The notes below the pieces were generated by a model. It did no database searches, was not told where the DNA came from, and was given only the letters and a program-made list of their open reading frames with translations. The position numbers and the translations under genes were made by a program. Of a stretch of DNA of 64,000 bases, positions 1 through 9,556 are shown piece by piece (within the stretch, counting starts at the first letter, position 1; each line of letters starts with the position of its first letter). This stretch comes from Aeromonas veronii. Its GTDB lineage: Bacteria; Pseudomonadota; Gammaproteobacteria; Enterobacterales; Aeromonadaceae. The stretch lies in contig NZ_CP157875.1 of NCBI RefSeq assembly GCF_040215105.1, positions 3,091,501 to 3,155,500 of the forward strand, read 5' to 3'.

Positions 1-2320
1 CCGCCTGCAGATAGACCTTCTTGACCCGGCCGCGATCCACGAAGTCGTTCACGTAGGACGAACCCCAGGCTGCCGACAGGGTGTTGTTGATGTCCGCGAT
101 GGAGAGACCCTGGGCCAGCGCCTTCTCGTAGTCGATCTTGATGTCGAGCTGGGGCGTGTCTTCCATCCCGTTCGGGCGTACCCGTACCAGGTTGGGATCC
201 TGCGCCGCCATGCCGAGCAGTTGGTTACGAGCTTCCATCAGCTTCTCGTGCCCCAGACCACCGCGGTCTTGCAGGAAGAAGTCGAAACCGGTGGCGGTCC
301 CAAGCTCGGGGATGGGAGGCAGGTTGAAGGCGAAGACCTGGGCTTCCTTGATGCTGAACAGGTAACCCATGGCGCGGCCGATGATGGCATTGGCGCTGCG
401 CTCCTCACCCTGACGCTCGCTCCAGTCCTTCAGCTTGATGAAGGCCATGCCCGCATTCTGACCGCTACCGGCGAAGCTGAAGCCCGCCACCGTCAGCACG
501 GAGTCCACGTTCTCCTTCTCGTTCTCGAGGAAGTAGTCGCGCATCTCGGCCAGTACCACTTCGGTACGCTCCTTGGTGGCGCCGACCGGCAGTTGCACCA
601 TGGACATGATGACCCCCTGATCCTCTTCCGGCAGGAAGGAGGTGGGCAGGCGCATGAACAGCACCCCCAGCACGACCAGCATGGCCAGATAGATGATGCT
701 GTAGCGGGTACCCTGCTTGATCACCTTGCGTACGCCGTTCTGGTAGCGGTTGGCATTGGTGTCGAAGAAGCGGTTGAACCAGCCGAAGAAGCCACGCTGG
801 GTACCGTGTTCCCCCTGCTTGATGGGTTTGAGCAAGGTGGCGCACAGGGCCGGTGTCAGGATCAGGGCCACCAGCACGGAGAGCACCATGGCCGAGACGA
901 TGGTCAGGGAGAACTGACGATAGATGGCACCGGTGGAACCGCCGAAGAAGGCCATGGGTACGAACACGGCGGAGAGCACCAGGGCGATCCCCACCAGGGC
1001 GCCGGTGATCTGGGTCATGGACTTGCGGGTCGCTTCCAGCGGGGAGAGTCCCTCCTCGCTCATCAGACGCTCCACGTTCTCCACCACCACGATGGCATCA
1101 TCCACCAGGAGGCCGATGGCCAGCACCAGACCGAACATGGTCAGGGTGTTGATGGAGAAGCCGAACGCCGCCATGACGCCGAAGGTCCCGAGCAGTACCA
1201 CGGGAACGGCGATGGTCGGGATCAGGGTGGCCCGGAAGTTCTGCAAGAACAGATACATGACGCAGAACACCAGGAAGATCGCTTCCACCAGGGTCTGCAC
1301 CACCTCCTCGATGGAGATCTTCACAAACGGCGTGGTGTCGTAGGGATAGACGATCTCCATGTTGTTCGGGAAGTACTCATAGAGTTCCCCCAGCTTGGCG
1401 CGGACATGCTCGGCCGTGTCCAGGGCGTTGGCGCCGGTGGCCAGCTTGATGGCGAGTGCCGCGGTGGCCTGACCGTTGTAGAGCGCGGAGGCGTCATAGC
1501 TTTCACCGGCGAGTTCGACCCGGGCCACGTCTTTGAGCAGCACCTTGGAGCCATCCTGGTTCACCCGCAGCAAGATATTGCTGAACTGCTCCGGGGTGGA
1601 GAGGCGAGTCTGGCCCATGATGGTGGCGGTGAATTGCTGATCGCTCACCGACGGGGTGCCACCGAGTTTGCCGAACGCCACCTGGGCGTTCTGGGACTTG
1701 ATGGCGGCCTGGACGTCAGCGGGGGTCATCTGCACCCGATTGAGCTTGTGCGGATCCAGCCAGATGCGCATGGAGTACTGGCTGCCGAACAGGGTGATGT
1801 CACCCACGCCGTCCAGACGGCTCAGGGGTTCCTTGATGTTGGACACCACATAGTCGGCAAGATCGTCGTTGGTCATGCTGCCATCGGTGGAGATGAAGGC
1901 GGCCACCATCAGGAAGCTGCTGGAGGTCTTCTGAACCCGGATCCCCTGCTGCTGTACTTCCTGCGGCAGGAGCGACATCGCCTGTTGCAACTTGTTCTGC
2001 ACCTGCACCTGGGCAATATCGGGATCCGTACCCGGCTTGAAGGTGAGGGTCACGCTCACGTTGCCCGAGGAGTCGGATTGCGCCGACATGTAGAGCAGGT
2101 GATCCAGACCCGTCATATTCTGTTCGATGATCTGGGTCACCGAGTCTTCCACCGTCTTGGCGGAGGCACCCGGGTAGCTGGCGGAGATGCCCACTGCCGG
2201 CGGGGCTATGGTCGGATACTGTGCGACCGGCAAGCCGATGATGGCCATGACCCCGGCCAGCATGATCACCAGGGCGATCACCCAGGCGAAGATCGGTCTA
2301 TCTATAAAAAATCGTGCCAT
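1..2320 (-). CDS. acrB: RND multidrug efflux permease, AcrB/MexB type (C-terminus cut by window edge)
   Basis: Inner-membrane proton-driven drug pump subunit that works with an AcrA-type adaptor and an outer-membrane channel. About 773 of the usual ~1050 residues are visible. The N-terminus [18 protein letters not shown] is typical of HAE1-family RND permeases and contains TM1. The TM4 motif [12 protein letters not shown] with the paired proton-relay aspartates is present on the reverse strand near 1120. The gene lies 20 bases downstream of the acrA-like gene in the same direction, so they form one transcript. In Aeromonas the equivalent pump has been called AheABC; identity with it is inferred from context. 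The C-terminal third and any outer-membrane factor gene lie outside the window. Confidence 0.95.
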   Translation of the reverse strand, partial: MARFFIDRPIFAWVIALVIMLAGVMAIIGLPVAQYPTIAPPAVGISASYPGASAKTVEDSVTQIIEQNMTGLDHLLYMSAQSDSSGNVSVTLTFKPGTDPDIAQVQVQNKLQQAMSLLPQEVQQQGIRVQKTSSSFLMVAAFISTDGSMTNDDLADYVVSNIKEPLSRLDGVGDITLFGSQYSMRIWLDPHKLNRVQMTPADVQAAIKSQNAQVAFGKLGGTPSVSDQQFTATIMGQTRLSTPEQFSNILLRVNQDGSKVLLKDVARVELAGESYDASALYNGQATAALAIKLATGANALDTAEHVRAKLGELYEYFPNNMEIVYPYDTTPFVKISIEEVVQTLVEAIFLVFCVMYLFLQNFRATLIPTIAVPVVLLGTFGVMAAFGFSINTLTMFGLVLAIGLLVDDAIVVVENVERLMSEEGLSPLEATRKSMTQITGALVGIALVLSAVFVPMAFFGGSTGAIYRQFSLTIVSAMVLSVLVALILTPALCATLLKPIKQGEHGTQRGFFGWFNRFFDTNANRYQNGVRKVIKQGTRYSIIYLAMLVVLGVLFMRLPTSFLPEEDQGVIMSMVQLPVGATKERTEVVLAEMRDYFLENEKENVDSVLTVAGFSFAGSGQNAGMAFIKLKDWSERQGEERSANAIIGRAMGYLFSIKEAQVFAFNLPPIPELGTATGFDFFLQDRGGLGHEKLMEARNQLLGMAAQDPNLVRVRPNGMEDTPQLDIKIDYEKALAQGLSIADINNTLSAAWGSSYVNDFVDRGRVKKVYLQA

Positions 2321-2340
2321 TTGGCGACTACTCCATCCTA

Positions 2341-3531
2341 CTACTTGGTTACCGGGGTCTGCTCAGCCTGTGCGGTGGCCGTGGTGGCAGCGCGCTCAGT
2401 GGGGGCAACCTCGGCGCCAGGTTTGACCTTCTGCAGACCGGCCACGATCACCTTCTCACCGGACTGGAGACCTGACTCCACGACCCAGCTATCGCCGACC
2501 ATGCGACTGACTTGCACATCCCGCAGCGCCACCTTGTTGTCCGGGGTCACCACCATGACGGTGGCACCGCCGTTGGGGGTACGGGTCACGGCAGTCTGCG
2601 GCACCAGCAAGCCTTCGGGGCGCTCGCCCTCTTGCAGGGTGGCGCGCATGAACATGCCGGGCAGCAGCAGATCCTTCGGATTGGGGACGATGACCCGCAG
2701 GGTCACCATGCCGGTGGTCTCATCCACGGTCACGTCGGAGAACTGCAGTGAGCCCTGCTCGGCATAGGTGCTGCCATCTTCCAGCTGGAAGCTGACCTTG
2801 GCGCCATCCTGCTGACCCTGGGTCAGCTTGCCAGCAGCCACTTCACGCTTGAGGCGCAGCAGGTCGGCGGTGGATTGGCGCACGTCCACATACATGGGGT
2901 CGAGCTGGGAGATGGTGGTCAGGCTGGTGGCCTGCTGGGCGGTCACCAGGGCCCCCTCGGTCACCGCAGACTTGCCGATGCGGCCGCTGATGGGGGCGGT
3001 GATCCGGGTATAGGCCAGATTGATGTTGGCGCTCTGCAGGGCGGCCTTGGCGGCACCGATCTCGGCAACCTGCTGTTTCCAGGCGGCGTCTGCATCGTCA
3101 TATTCCTGACGGCTGATGGCCTTGACCTTCACCAGCTCGGCATAACGCTGGGCCTTGAGACGGGCACTGCGCTCGTTGGCCTCTGCCTTGGCAAGGTTCG
3201 CCTTGGCGCTGGCGACGGCGGCCTGATAGACGGCGGGGTCGATCTGGTACAACAACTGGCCGGCCTTGACGTCGCTGCCTTCGGTGAACAGGCGCTTGAG
3301 GATGATGCCGTTCACCTGGGGACGCACCTCGGCGACCCGCAGGGGGGCGGTACGGCCGGTCAGCTCGGACAGCAGTTGCAGCGGAGCCGTGTGCAGCGTC
3401 ACCACATCCACCGCGGCGGGGGGCATTTCTCCCATGGCCTGCTGAGCCTCGCCCTTGTCACCACAACCAATCAGCAGGCCACTTGCCAGCATGGCAAGGC
3501 CGACCGAACGTGCGAGAATATGTTTGTGCAT
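2341..3531 (-). CDS. acrA: RND efflux periplasmic adaptor lipoprotein, AcrA type
   Basis: Membrane fusion protein linking the inner-membrane RND pump to an outer-membrane channel. The chosen start gives [11 protein letters not shown] followed by a hydrophobic stretch and lipobox LLIGC, so Cys23 is the predicted lipidated residue. An upstream in-frame start would put nine extra residues before the signal and was rejected. The body shows the family order: barrel-sandwich hybrid, alpha-hairpin rich in Ala/Lys/Glu, second lipoyl half ([10 protein letters not shown]) and beta-barrel ([12 protein letters not shown]). Length 396 residues fits AcrA. First gene of the acrAB operon and divergent from the TetR gene; the operator between them implies repression by that regulator. 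Confidence 0.96.
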   Translation of the reverse strand: MHKHILARSVGLAMLASGLLIGCGDKGEAQQAMGEMPPAAVDVVTLHTAPLQLLSELTGRTAPLRVAEVRPQVNGIILKRLFTEGSDVKAGQLLYQIDPAVYQAAVASAKANLAKAEANERSARLKAQRYAELVKVKAISRQEYDDADAAWKQQVAEIGAAKAALQSANINLAYTRITAPISGRIGKSAVTEGALVTAQQATSLTTISQLDPMYVDVRQSTADLLRLKREVAAGKLTQGQQDGAKVSFQLEDGSTYAEQGSLQFSDVTVDETTGMVTLRVIVPNPKDLLLPGMFMRATLQEGERPEGLLVPQTAVTRTPNGGATVMVVTPDNKVALRDVQVSRMVGDSWVVESGLQSGEKVIVAGLQKVKPGAEVAPTERAATTATAQAEQTPVTK

Positions 3532-3622
3532 GAAATTCCTAGCCTCTGTTTCAATCAAAAAGAGAACAAAACCATAGGGTTTATAAGGGCCCTATTGGTA
3601 AAACTGCGAAGATGGTGCAATA

Positions 3623-3646
3623 TACATACATTCGAGAATGTATGTA
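3623..3646. promoter_or_regulatory. AcrR-type palindromic operator
   Basis: A perfect inverted repeat of 11-base arms (TACATACATTC and GAATGTATGTA) around a two-base centre, placed between the divergent acrA-like and tetR genes. From memory it matches the known E. coli AcrR site in the arms. It lies about 90 bases before the pump operon start and 35 bases before the regulator start, so one site could repress both directions. Confidence 0.85.
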
Positions 3647-3680
3647 AGTAACTTTTAATCATTTCAACGGGTACAGCACC

Positions 3681-4322
3681 ATGGCCAGACGGACTAAAGA
3701 AGAAGCGCAGCAGACCCGCTGCCACATCATGAGCACCGCCCTGACTCTGTTCTGTCAACAGGGGCTGGCCAGAACCAGTCTGACCGATATCGCCAAGGCA
3801 GCCGACCTGACCCGGGGCGCCATCTACTGGCACTTCAAAAACAAGGAAGAGCTGTTCGTCTCCCTGTGGGAGGAGCTCTGTGCCCCCCTCTCCCATCAAC
3901 TCGACGCCTGTCTCGATGAGCGAGAACCCGATCCCCTCGGCAAGCTGCGCATCTTCCTCAAGGAGGTGATGATCAAGATAAGCACCGAGCCCGCCCAGCA
4001 GCAGATGTTCACCATCATGTACAACCTGGAGTCCCTGGAAGGGGAAGCCAGCTCATTGCGCGAGCACATGCGCCAGCAGTCGCTCAACTTCTTCCGGGAT
4101 CTGGAGCTCACCCTGGCCAACGCGGTACGCCTCGGCCACCTGCCCGCCAATCTGGATCTGCATCGGGCCGCCACCCTGATGCACTGCACCCTGGATGGTT
4201 ACGTCATCAACTGGCTGCACTTCCCGGAGCGCCTGAACCTCATCAAAGACGCCGACTTCCTGCTCGACGGCATGTTCTCCCTGATCGCCCAGCCCCGGGG
4301 CCCGGCAGTGCGCCCCGCCTGA
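3681..4322 (+). CDS. acrR: TetR-family repressor of the adjacent RND pump (AcrR-like)
   Basis: One-component repressor of 213 residues. The N-terminal helix-turn-helix (about residues 10-55: TRCHIMSTALTLFCQQG, then TDIAKAADLTRGAIYWHFKNKEELF) is a classic TetR DNA-binding domain. The C-terminal half is a ligand-binding helical domain resembling AcrR (ISTEPAQQQMFTIMYNLES). It is divergently transcribed from the pump operon and shares the palindromic operator at 3623-3646, so it probably represses the pump and itself until a pump substrate binds. Aeromonas AheR is the likely counterpart. Confidence 0.93.
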   Translation: MARRTKEEAQQTRCHIMSTALTLFCQQGLARTSLTDIAKAADLTRGAIYWHFKNKEELFVSLWEELCAPLSHQLDACLDEREPDPLGKLRIFLKEVMIKISTEPAQQQMFTIMYNLESLEGEASSLREHMRQQSLNFFRDLELTLANAVRLGHLPANLDLHRAATLMHCTLDGYVINWLHFPERLNLIKDADFLLDGMFSLIAQPRGPAVRPA

Positions 4323-4452
4323 CCGAGACGAGGCCTTAACATCAGAAGGCCGGTCGGGAGAGATGAGGATGGCCTCCTCCCCCGACCAAGCCAGCCACCA
4401 GAGCCGGAAATCTGCTAGAGTAGCCGCCCCGCATCCAAGAGATCCCCTGATC

Positions 4453-5082
4453 ATGCCCGCGTCATCCTCTCTTCTCCCCCTTCCCGCCCAGGCCCATCAT
4501 CGCTTCCTGGCGCTGCTGCCAGAAGGCGCCCACCTGCTGGAGGCGGGCTGCGGGTCGGGCGAGGATCTTCACTATTTTCGCGACCAGGGGTATGTGGTCA
4601 CCGCCTTCGATGCGAGCCTGACCCAGGCCAAGGCCGCCTCACGCCGGTGCGGCCAGCCGGTGCGGGTGTGCCGCTTCGAGCAGATGCACAACGTGCTGCC
4701 CTTTGACGGCATCTGGGCCAGCGCCTCCCTGCCCTGCCTCACCGAGGCCGAGCTCGCCCCCGTGCTGGCTCACCTTGCCAGCCTGCTCAGGCCAAAGGGA
4801 CCGCTCTACTGCTCCTTCCCCCACCCGGATGGCGGGCTGCCGCGCGAAGACGCCGCCGCGCCTCTCGACTATCCGCTGCGCACGGCCCTGGACGAAGCTG
4901 CTCTTGCCGCTCTCATCGCCCCCTTGCCCTTTGCGCTGCAACAGTGCTGGCAAAGCGACGATGAGAGGCAGGGACGCTGGCTGCACGCCCTGCTGATCCG
5001 CGAGGCCAATCCCGCCACAATTAATCAATATCGCGGCCGCCGCTCCAGACAGGGAGCCCGACGCGACGTCGCATCTAGATAA
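4453..5082 (+). CDS. Class I SAM-dependent methyltransferase, small, substrate unknown
   Basis: About 209 residues. The SAM-binding motif LLEAGCGSGEDLHYFRDQG lies near residue 30, followed by the acidic end of strand 2 (VTAFDAS) and motif IV-like FDGIWASASLPCL. These are the hallmarks of a Rossmann-fold methyltransferase. I chose the ATG at 4453 because it begins just ahead of the fold; an in-frame ATG at 4363 would add 30 low-complexity residues. The last ~20 residues (RGRRSRQGARR and following) are Arg-rich and do not look like part of the fold, so a shorter true C-terminus with recent read-through is possible. The substrate cannot be deduced. Confidence 0.8.
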   Translation: MPASSSLLPLPAQAHHRFLALLPEGAHLLEAGCGSGEDLHYFRDQGYVVTAFDASLTQAKAASRRCGQPVRVCRFEQMHNVLPFDGIWASASLPCLTEAELAPVLAHLASLLRPKGPLYCSFPHPDGGLPREDAAAPLDYPLRTALDEAALAALIAPLPFALQQCWQSDDERQGRWLHALLIREANPATINQYRGRRSRQGARRDVASR

Positions 5083-5199
5083 CAATATTTAACTCTGCAT
5101 TAACCAGGTGAAGACAGACAAGATGCGGCTTTTGTGTTAAAAAGCAGCATCAAAATCAAGATTAAATAACAAAACAGACACCAACACCTGGATTAATGC

Positions 5200-6375
5200 A
5201 TGAAACTTGTCCTTAAACTGATTGCCGGCATCCTCGCCGGTCTCCTGCTCGGTCTCTACGCCCCGGAATGGGTCGCACGCGTGCTGTTTACGGCCAAGAC
5301 GGTCATCGGTCAGCTGATCACCTTCACCATCCCCCTGATCATCCTGTTCTTCATCATGAGCGGCATCGCCAGCCTGCCGAAGAACTCCGGCAAGCTGCTG
5401 GGCAAGACGGTGGCCCTCTCCTACTGCTCCACCATACTGGCGGGCCTGTTCGCCTTCACGGTGGCGAGCCACCTGATCCCGCACCTGACCACGGCCGCCG
5501 AGGCCAGCACGGAGACGGCCATCAAGCTCAGCTCCTACATCAACCTGGAGATACCGCCGCTGTTCGGGGTCATGTCGGCCCTCGCCGCCGCCTTCGTGTT
5601 CGGCATCGGCATCAGCGCCACCCAGGCCACCGATCTGCGCCGGGTCGCGGATCAGGGCCGTGACATCATCGACCGCCTGCTGGCCCGGGTGATCATTCCG
5701 CTGCTGCCCTTCTACATCGCCGGCGTCTTCGTCGAGATGACGGTGGAAGGCACCGTCTTCGCCACCCTGAAGACCTTCGGCGTGGTGCTGGTGATGGCCA
5801 TCGCCATGCACTGGATCTGGCTCTCCGTGCTGTTCGTCGCCACCGGTCTGGCGCTGGGCCGCTCCCCGGCCATGCTCATCAAGAACATGCTGCCCGCCTA
5901 CTTCACCGCCCTTGGCACCATGTCCAGCGCCGCCACCATCCCGGTCGCCCTGAAAGCCAGCAAGAACAACGGGGTGAGCGAGGGGATCGCCAACTTCACC
6001 GTTCCCCTGTGCGCCACCATCCACCTGTGCGGTTCCACCATCACCCTGGTGACCTGCGCCACCGCAGTGATGTTCCTCTCCGAGCACCTGGCCATCCCGG
6101 GGATCGGCACCATGCTGCCCTTCATCATGATGCTGGGCGTCATCATGATTGCGGCCCCCGGTGCCCCGGGCGGCGGCGTCATGTCGGCGCTGGGCCTGCT
6201 CACCTCCATGCTCGGGTTCGGTGAGGCCTCCATCGCCCTGATGATCGCCCTCTACCTGGCCCAGGACAGCTTCGGCACCGCCTGCAACGTCACCGGTGAC
6301 GGCGTCATCGCCCTCTGGGCCGACCGCTTCGCCGAAGGGGAAAGCCTGCCGGTCGCCGAGCAGGAAGCGGCCTGA
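5200..6375 (+). CDS. Dicarboxylate/amino acid:cation symporter (DAACS/SLC1 family)
   Basis: Inner-membrane secondary transporter, 391 residues with many hydrophobic segments. The family's serine-rich re-entrant motif is visible as GTMSSAATIPVALKAS, followed by the conserved NFTVPLCATIHLCGS segment and the late LIALYLAQDSFGTACNVTGDG region that carries substrate and cation ligands. This places it with GltP/SstT-like carriers, but whether it takes glutamate, serine/threonine or C4-dicarboxylates cannot be read from sequence. It is a single-gene unit ended by the hairpin at 6393-6427. The upstream 117 bases are AT-rich relative to neighbours and probably hold its promoter. Confidence 0.9.
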   Translation: MKLVLKLIAGILAGLLLGLYAPEWVARVLFTAKTVIGQLITFTIPLIILFFIMSGIASLPKNSGKLLGKTVALSYCSTILAGLFAFTVASHLIPHLTTAAEASTETAIKLSSYINLEIPPLFGVMSALAAAFVFGIGISATQATDLRRVADQGRDIIDRLLARVIIPLLPFYIAGVFVEMTVEGTVFATLKTFGVVLVMAIAMHWIWLSVLFVATGLALGRSPAMLIKNMLPAYFTALGTMSSAATIPVALKASKNNGVSEGIANFTVPLCATIHLCGSTITLVTCATAVMFLSEHLAIPGIGTMLPFIMMLGVIMIAAPGAPGGGVMSALGLLTSMLGFGEASIALMIALYLAQDSFGTACNVTGDGVIALWADRFAEGESLPVAEQEAA

Positions 6376-6392
6376 CAGGCCACATCAGCCAA

Positions 6393-6427
6393 TAAAAAAA
6401 CGGGAGCCAGTGGCTCCCGTTTTTTTA
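6393..6427. terminator. Bidirectional rho-independent terminator
   Basis: Nine-base GC-rich stem (ACGGGAGCC/GGCTCCCGT) with an AGT loop, flanked by an A run on the left and a T run on the right. It can end the plus-strand symporter and the minus-strand VOC gene whose stop codon sits inside the T run. Confidence 0.9.
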
Positions 6428-6823
6428 TGAGGCGTGTTCTGCCGGCGGCAACGGCTCGGTAAACACCAGCCGGTTACCGAAGGGATCCCGCACCGTGAGC
6501 TCCCGGCAACCCCAGGGCATGGTCTCGATGGCGGGGCGGGCGTTGGGATAGCCCTTGGCCCGCCACTCGGCGAACAGGGCATCGAGCTGGTCAGTGGAGA
6601 GGCGCAGGGCCGCCCCCGGGCAGGCATCCCCGTGGTGCTCGGAGAGGTGGATGACCCACTCCCCCCGGGAGATCTGCAGATAGAGCGGCAGGTCCGGGCC
6701 GAATCGGTGCTCCCAGTCGATGACGAACCCCAGGTAATCGAGGTAGAAGGCGCGCAACTTGCCCTCATCGAAGCTGCGCAGAATGGGCACGATCACAGGT
6801 TCATCCCCCGGCCGTTTGAGCAA
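6425..6823 (-). CDS. Glyoxalase/bleomycin-resistance (VOC) superfamily protein
   Basis: Up to 132 residues. The fold's beta-alpha-beta-beta-beta pattern is evident: IVPILRSFDEGKLRAFYLDYLGF at the start and RELTVRDPFGNRLVFTEPL at the end, typical of the bleomycin-binding/glyoxalase family. Enzymatic activity is not evident; such small proteins may bind ligands or be dioxygenase-like. No ATG is available: the start is either TTG at 6823, overlapping nothing, or GTG at 6796 (Val10), just before the first strand. It follows tesB on the same strand with essentially no gap, so the two are probably co-transcribed and translationally coupled. Confidence 0.85.
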   Translation of the reverse strand: MLKRPGDEPVIVPILRSFDEGKLRAFYLDYLGFVIDWEHRFGPDLPLYLQISRGEWVIHLSEHHGDACPGAALRLSTDQLDALFAEWRAKGYPNARPAIETMPWGCRELTVRDPFGNRLVFTEPLPPAEHAS

Positions 6824-6824
6824 C

Positions 6825-7697
6825 TCATGGGTTGCTGCCCCGGCGGCGGATCACCCCTTCCTGCATGGTGCTGGCCACCAGCACCCCGTCACGGGTGAAG
6901 AACTGGCCGCGCACCAGGCCGCGACCGCCGCTGGCGCTCGGGCTGTCCACCACGTAGAGCAGCCAGTCATCCAGCCGGAACTCCCGGTGGAACCACATGG
7001 AGTGATCGATGGTCGCTACCTGCATGTCCGGCTCCCAGTAGGAGACGCCGTGAGGTTGCAGGGCGGCGAACAGGAAGTGGAAGTCCGAGGCATAGGCCAG
7101 CAGGTAGTTGTGCACTCGCTGATCGTCCGGCACCGGGCCGTTGGCCTTGAACCAGGTGTAGCGCAGGGGCTCGTGCACATCGGGCCGGATCGGGTCGACC
7201 AGGGTCACCGGGCGGATCTCGATGGGTTTCTCGCACAGGATCTTGTCCCGCAGGGCCGGCGGGATCACCTGCTCATAGGGGCGCACCAGCTCCAGCTCGC
7301 TCTTGAGCTGCTCGGGGGGGGTGATCCCCTCTGGCATCCGGGCCTGGTGTTCGAAGCCCTCGGCCACCACCTGGAAGGAGGCGTTGAGGTAGAAGATGGG
7401 CTTGCCCCCCTGGATGGCCTTGACCCGGCGGGTGGAGACGCTCTGGCCGTCGCGGATGTTCTCCACGTCGTAGACGATGGGCTTGTTGGCATCCCCCGGG
7501 CGCAGGAAGTAGGAGTGGCAACTGTGCACCTGGCGATCGCTCGCCACCGTCTGCTTGGCGGCTGACAAGGCCTGCCCCATCACCTGTCCGCCAAACACGG
7601 CCCGCAGACCGAGATCCTGGCTCTGGCCCCGAAACAGGCCCTCCTCGATTTTCTCCAGCGCCAGCAGTGCCAGCAGCTCATCCAATACCTTGCTCAT
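6825..7697 (-). CDS. tesB: Acyl-CoA thioesterase II
   Basis: Hydrolyses medium- to long-chain acyl-CoA to free fatty acid and CoA in the cytosol. At 290 residues it has TesB length and the double hot-dog arrangement. Recognisable segments include [24 protein letters not shown] near the N-terminus, the second-domain [12 protein letters not shown] with the catalytic Asp, and [12 protein letters not shown] near the C-terminus with the catalytic Gln. Its TGA stop is immediately followed by the VOC-family gene. Confidence 0.96.
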   Translation of the reverse strand: MSKVLDELLALLALEKIEEGLFRGQSQDLGLRAVFGGQVMGQALSAAKQTVASDRQVHSCHSYFLRPGDANKPIVYDVENIRDGQSVSTRRVKAIQGGKPIFYLNASFQVVAEGFEHQARMPEGITPPEQLKSELELVRPYEQVIPPALRDKILCEKPIEIRPVTLVDPIRPDVHEPLRYTWFKANGPVPDDQRVHNYLLAYASDFHFLFAALQPHGVSYWEPDMQVATIDHSMWFHREFRLDDWLLYVVDSPSASGGRGLVRGQFFTRDGVLVASTMQEGVIRRRGSNP

Positions 7698-7881
7698 TCA
7701 TCTCTCCTGTATCAGTGCGGGCAAGGCTAACAAGCCAGCCCAGGCAGAGCAACCGCTCCCGCTGCCTGACACGCAGTGATAGAAAAATTTATCAAAATGA
7801 AAATCCATTAGCCCCACGAATGAAAATGCCCCCATTCCCCGGCTGAGCGGCCCTGCCCCGCCGCGCCTTCTCCCAGAAATG

Positions 7882-7914
7882 GAAAAGCCCGCACCAAGTG
7901 GTGCGGGCTTTCAA
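7882..7914 (-). terminator. Terminator of the rluB operon
   Basis: Twelve-base perfect stem (AAAGCCCGCACC/GGTGCGGGCTTT) with an AAGT loop lying 35 bases beyond the rluB stop. On the minus strand the stem is followed by a short T run, so it most likely ends the scpAB-rluB transcript. The rest of 7698-7945 shows no gene. Confidence 0.8.
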
Positions 7915-7945
7915 GGCGTGGCGACGAGCTCACCCCCGGGCAGGC

Positions 7946-8869
7946 TTACTTGCTGCCGGTCCCCGAGTTGCGGGTGGAGGAGGTCGGCTTGCGACGGGCG
8001 GTGGTGCTGCGGGCACGCGGCTCCTTGCCCTGCATCTCCTTGTGGCGCTTGACCGCGCGGCGGATCTGGGCGGCCTGCTTGTGGCGACCGGCCTTGCCGT
8101 CCTGTTGCAAGTCCACCTTGGACTCGGTTTCGTTGGGCAGATTGACCAGGCCGCGCAGGTAGTTCACCTCGGGCAGTTTGAGCTCCTGCCAGCCGCCGCG
8201 GGGGATGCCGCGATCCAGGGTGACGTCGCCGTAGCGGATGCGCATCAGGCGGCTCACCTGCACTTCCTGGGATTCCCACAGGCGGCGCACTTCGCGGTTG
8301 CGACCCTCGGTCAGGGTGACGTTGAACCACTGGTTCAGCCCTTCACCGCCGGCTGGCTTGATCTTGTTGAACTTGGCCATGCCGTCTTCCAGCTGCACGC
8401 CCTTGCGCAGGCGCTGCAACATGGCTTCGGTGATCTCGCCAAAGACACGCACCGCGTATTCCCGCTCCACTTCGTGGCTCGGGTGCATCAGCCGGTTGGC
8501 GAGCTCGCCGTCGGTGGTGAACAGCAGCAGGCCGGAGGTGTTGACGTCCAGACGACCCACCGCAATCCAGCGGGCCCCGTCCATCTTGGGCAGACGATCA
8601 AACACGGTGGGACGCCCTTCCGGATCGTGACGGGTACACATCTCCCCTTCGGGCTTGTGGTACGCCAGCACGCGGCAGATCTGCTCTTCCGCCGCACGGG
8701 TCTTGACCTGGTGACCATCCACCCGGATCACGGCGTTCACTTCGACGCGATCCCCCAGCGTGGCGACCTTGCCATCCACGCTGACCCGACCTGCGGTGAT
8801 CAGGGCCTCCATCTCACGACGGGAGCCTTGACCCGCGCGGGCCAATACTTTTTGCAGTTTTTCACTCAT
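7946..8869 (-). CDS. rluB: 23S rRNA pseudouridine(2605) synthase
   Basis: Makes pseudouridine at position 2605 (E. coli numbering) of 23S rRNA. The chosen start gives [21 protein letters not shown], the S4-like RNA-binding domain, followed by the catalytic motif [18 protein letters not shown] with the nucleophilic Asp. A basic, Ser/Thr/Arg-rich tail of about 50 residues ends the protein, as in E. coli RluB. An upstream in-frame ATG at 8953 would add 28 unrelated residues and is rejected. It follows scpB in the same direction, an order shared by many gammaproteobacteria. Confidence 0.95.
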   Translation of the reverse strand: MSEKLQKVLARAGQGSRREMEALITAGRVSVDGKVATLGDRVEVNAVIRVDGHQVKTRAAEEQICRVLAYHKPEGEMCTRHDPEGRPTVFDRLPKMDGARWIAVGRLDVNTSGLLLFTTDGELANRLMHPSHEVEREYAVRVFGEITEAMLQRLRKGVQLEDGMAKFNKIKPAGGEGLNQWFNVTLTEGRNREVRRLWESQEVQVSRLMRIRYGDVTLDRGIPRGGWQELKLPEVNYLRGLVNLPNETESKVDLQQDGKAGRHKQAAQIRRAVKRHKEMQGKEPRARSTTARRKPTSSTRNSGTGSK

Positions 8870-8971
8870 CGGGTTTACCTGATTGTTGATCGCTGCCCGC
8901 ATGATGAAGGGCAACGGTGGCTTTCGTGATGACGCCACGTGTGGCGCCTTCACCGCTTGATACTTGTCGAC

Positions 8972-9556
8972 TCATGACGGCACGCTCTGGCCGCCCTGCC
9001 CTTCCCCGGACAAACCGGCGAGGGGGGTCTGCAGCTCGGGGTCCAGCTCGGGGAGCTGCTCCAGGCTGCGCAAATTGAAATAATCCAGAAACTCCCGGGT
9101 GGTGGCGAGCAGCTCGGGGCGCCCCACCACCTCCTTGTGGCCGATGCTGCGCACCCAGCCACGATCCTTGAGGGTATTGACGATCTGGCTCGACACCGCC
9201 ACCCCACGGATGGCTTCAATCTCGGCCCGGGTAATGGGCTGGCGATAGGCGATCAGGGTCAGCGTCTCCATCACGGCCCGCGAGTAGCGCGGTGCCCTCT
9301 CGCTCCAGAGCCTCGAGAGCTCCTCGGCATACTCCTGGCGGGCCTGGAAGCGCCAGCCGGAGGCGACCTCCTTGAGCTCCACCCCCCGCGTCTCGTACTC
9401 TTTCTTGAGCTCGGCCAGCAGCAGTTGCACGTAGCGACCGGTGACCGGGTAGTCCGAGAGCACGCCCCCCTTGAGTTCACTCACCGAGAGCGGGCGACCG
9501 GCGACGAAGAGCGCCGCCTCGATCAATGTCTTCAGCCGCTCAGTGGGCAGCGCCAT
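8972..9556 (-). CDS. scpB: Segregation and condensation protein B
   Basis: Winged-helix kleisin-interacting subunit of the SMC-ScpAB complex, about 194 residues. MALPTERLKTLIEAALFVAGRPLS begins the first winged helix, and ITRAEIEAIRGVAVSSQIVNTLKDRGWV is the strongly conserved second-domain motif. The start at 9556 lies inside the end of scpA (17-base overlap), indicating translational coupling. Presence of ScpAB in a gammaproteobacterium that also normally carries MukBEF is known for this group; the SMC partner is not in the window. Confidence 0.95.
   Translation of the reverse strand: MALPTERLKTLIEAALFVAGRPLSVSELKGGVLSDYPVTGRYVQLLLAELKKEYETRGVELKEVASGWRFQARQEYAEELSRLWSERAPRYSRAVMETLTLIAYRQPITRAEIEAIRGVAVSSQIVNTLKDRGWVRSIGHKEVVGRPELLATTREFLDYFNLRSLEQLPELDPELQTPLAGLSGEGQGGQSVPS

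Noticed and set aside
221-2767. An 848-codon plus-strand open frame rich in His, Gly and Gln
   Set aside because: It is antisense to the acrB and acrA-like genes, whose protein sequences are clearly conserved. High GC with few stop codons in the opposite frame explains it.
5030-5085. GCGGCCGC and TCTAGA-like words near the end of the methyltransferase gene, suggesting vector sequence
   Set aside because: They are single occurrences embedded in continuous chromosomal-looking sequence with no adjacent polylinker or vector gene.
6803-6828. ATG at 6828 overlapping the tesB stop as ATGA, as a possible start of the VOC gene
   Set aside because: That frame ends after 11 codons. The VOC protein lies in another frame and must start at TTG 6823 or GTG 6796.
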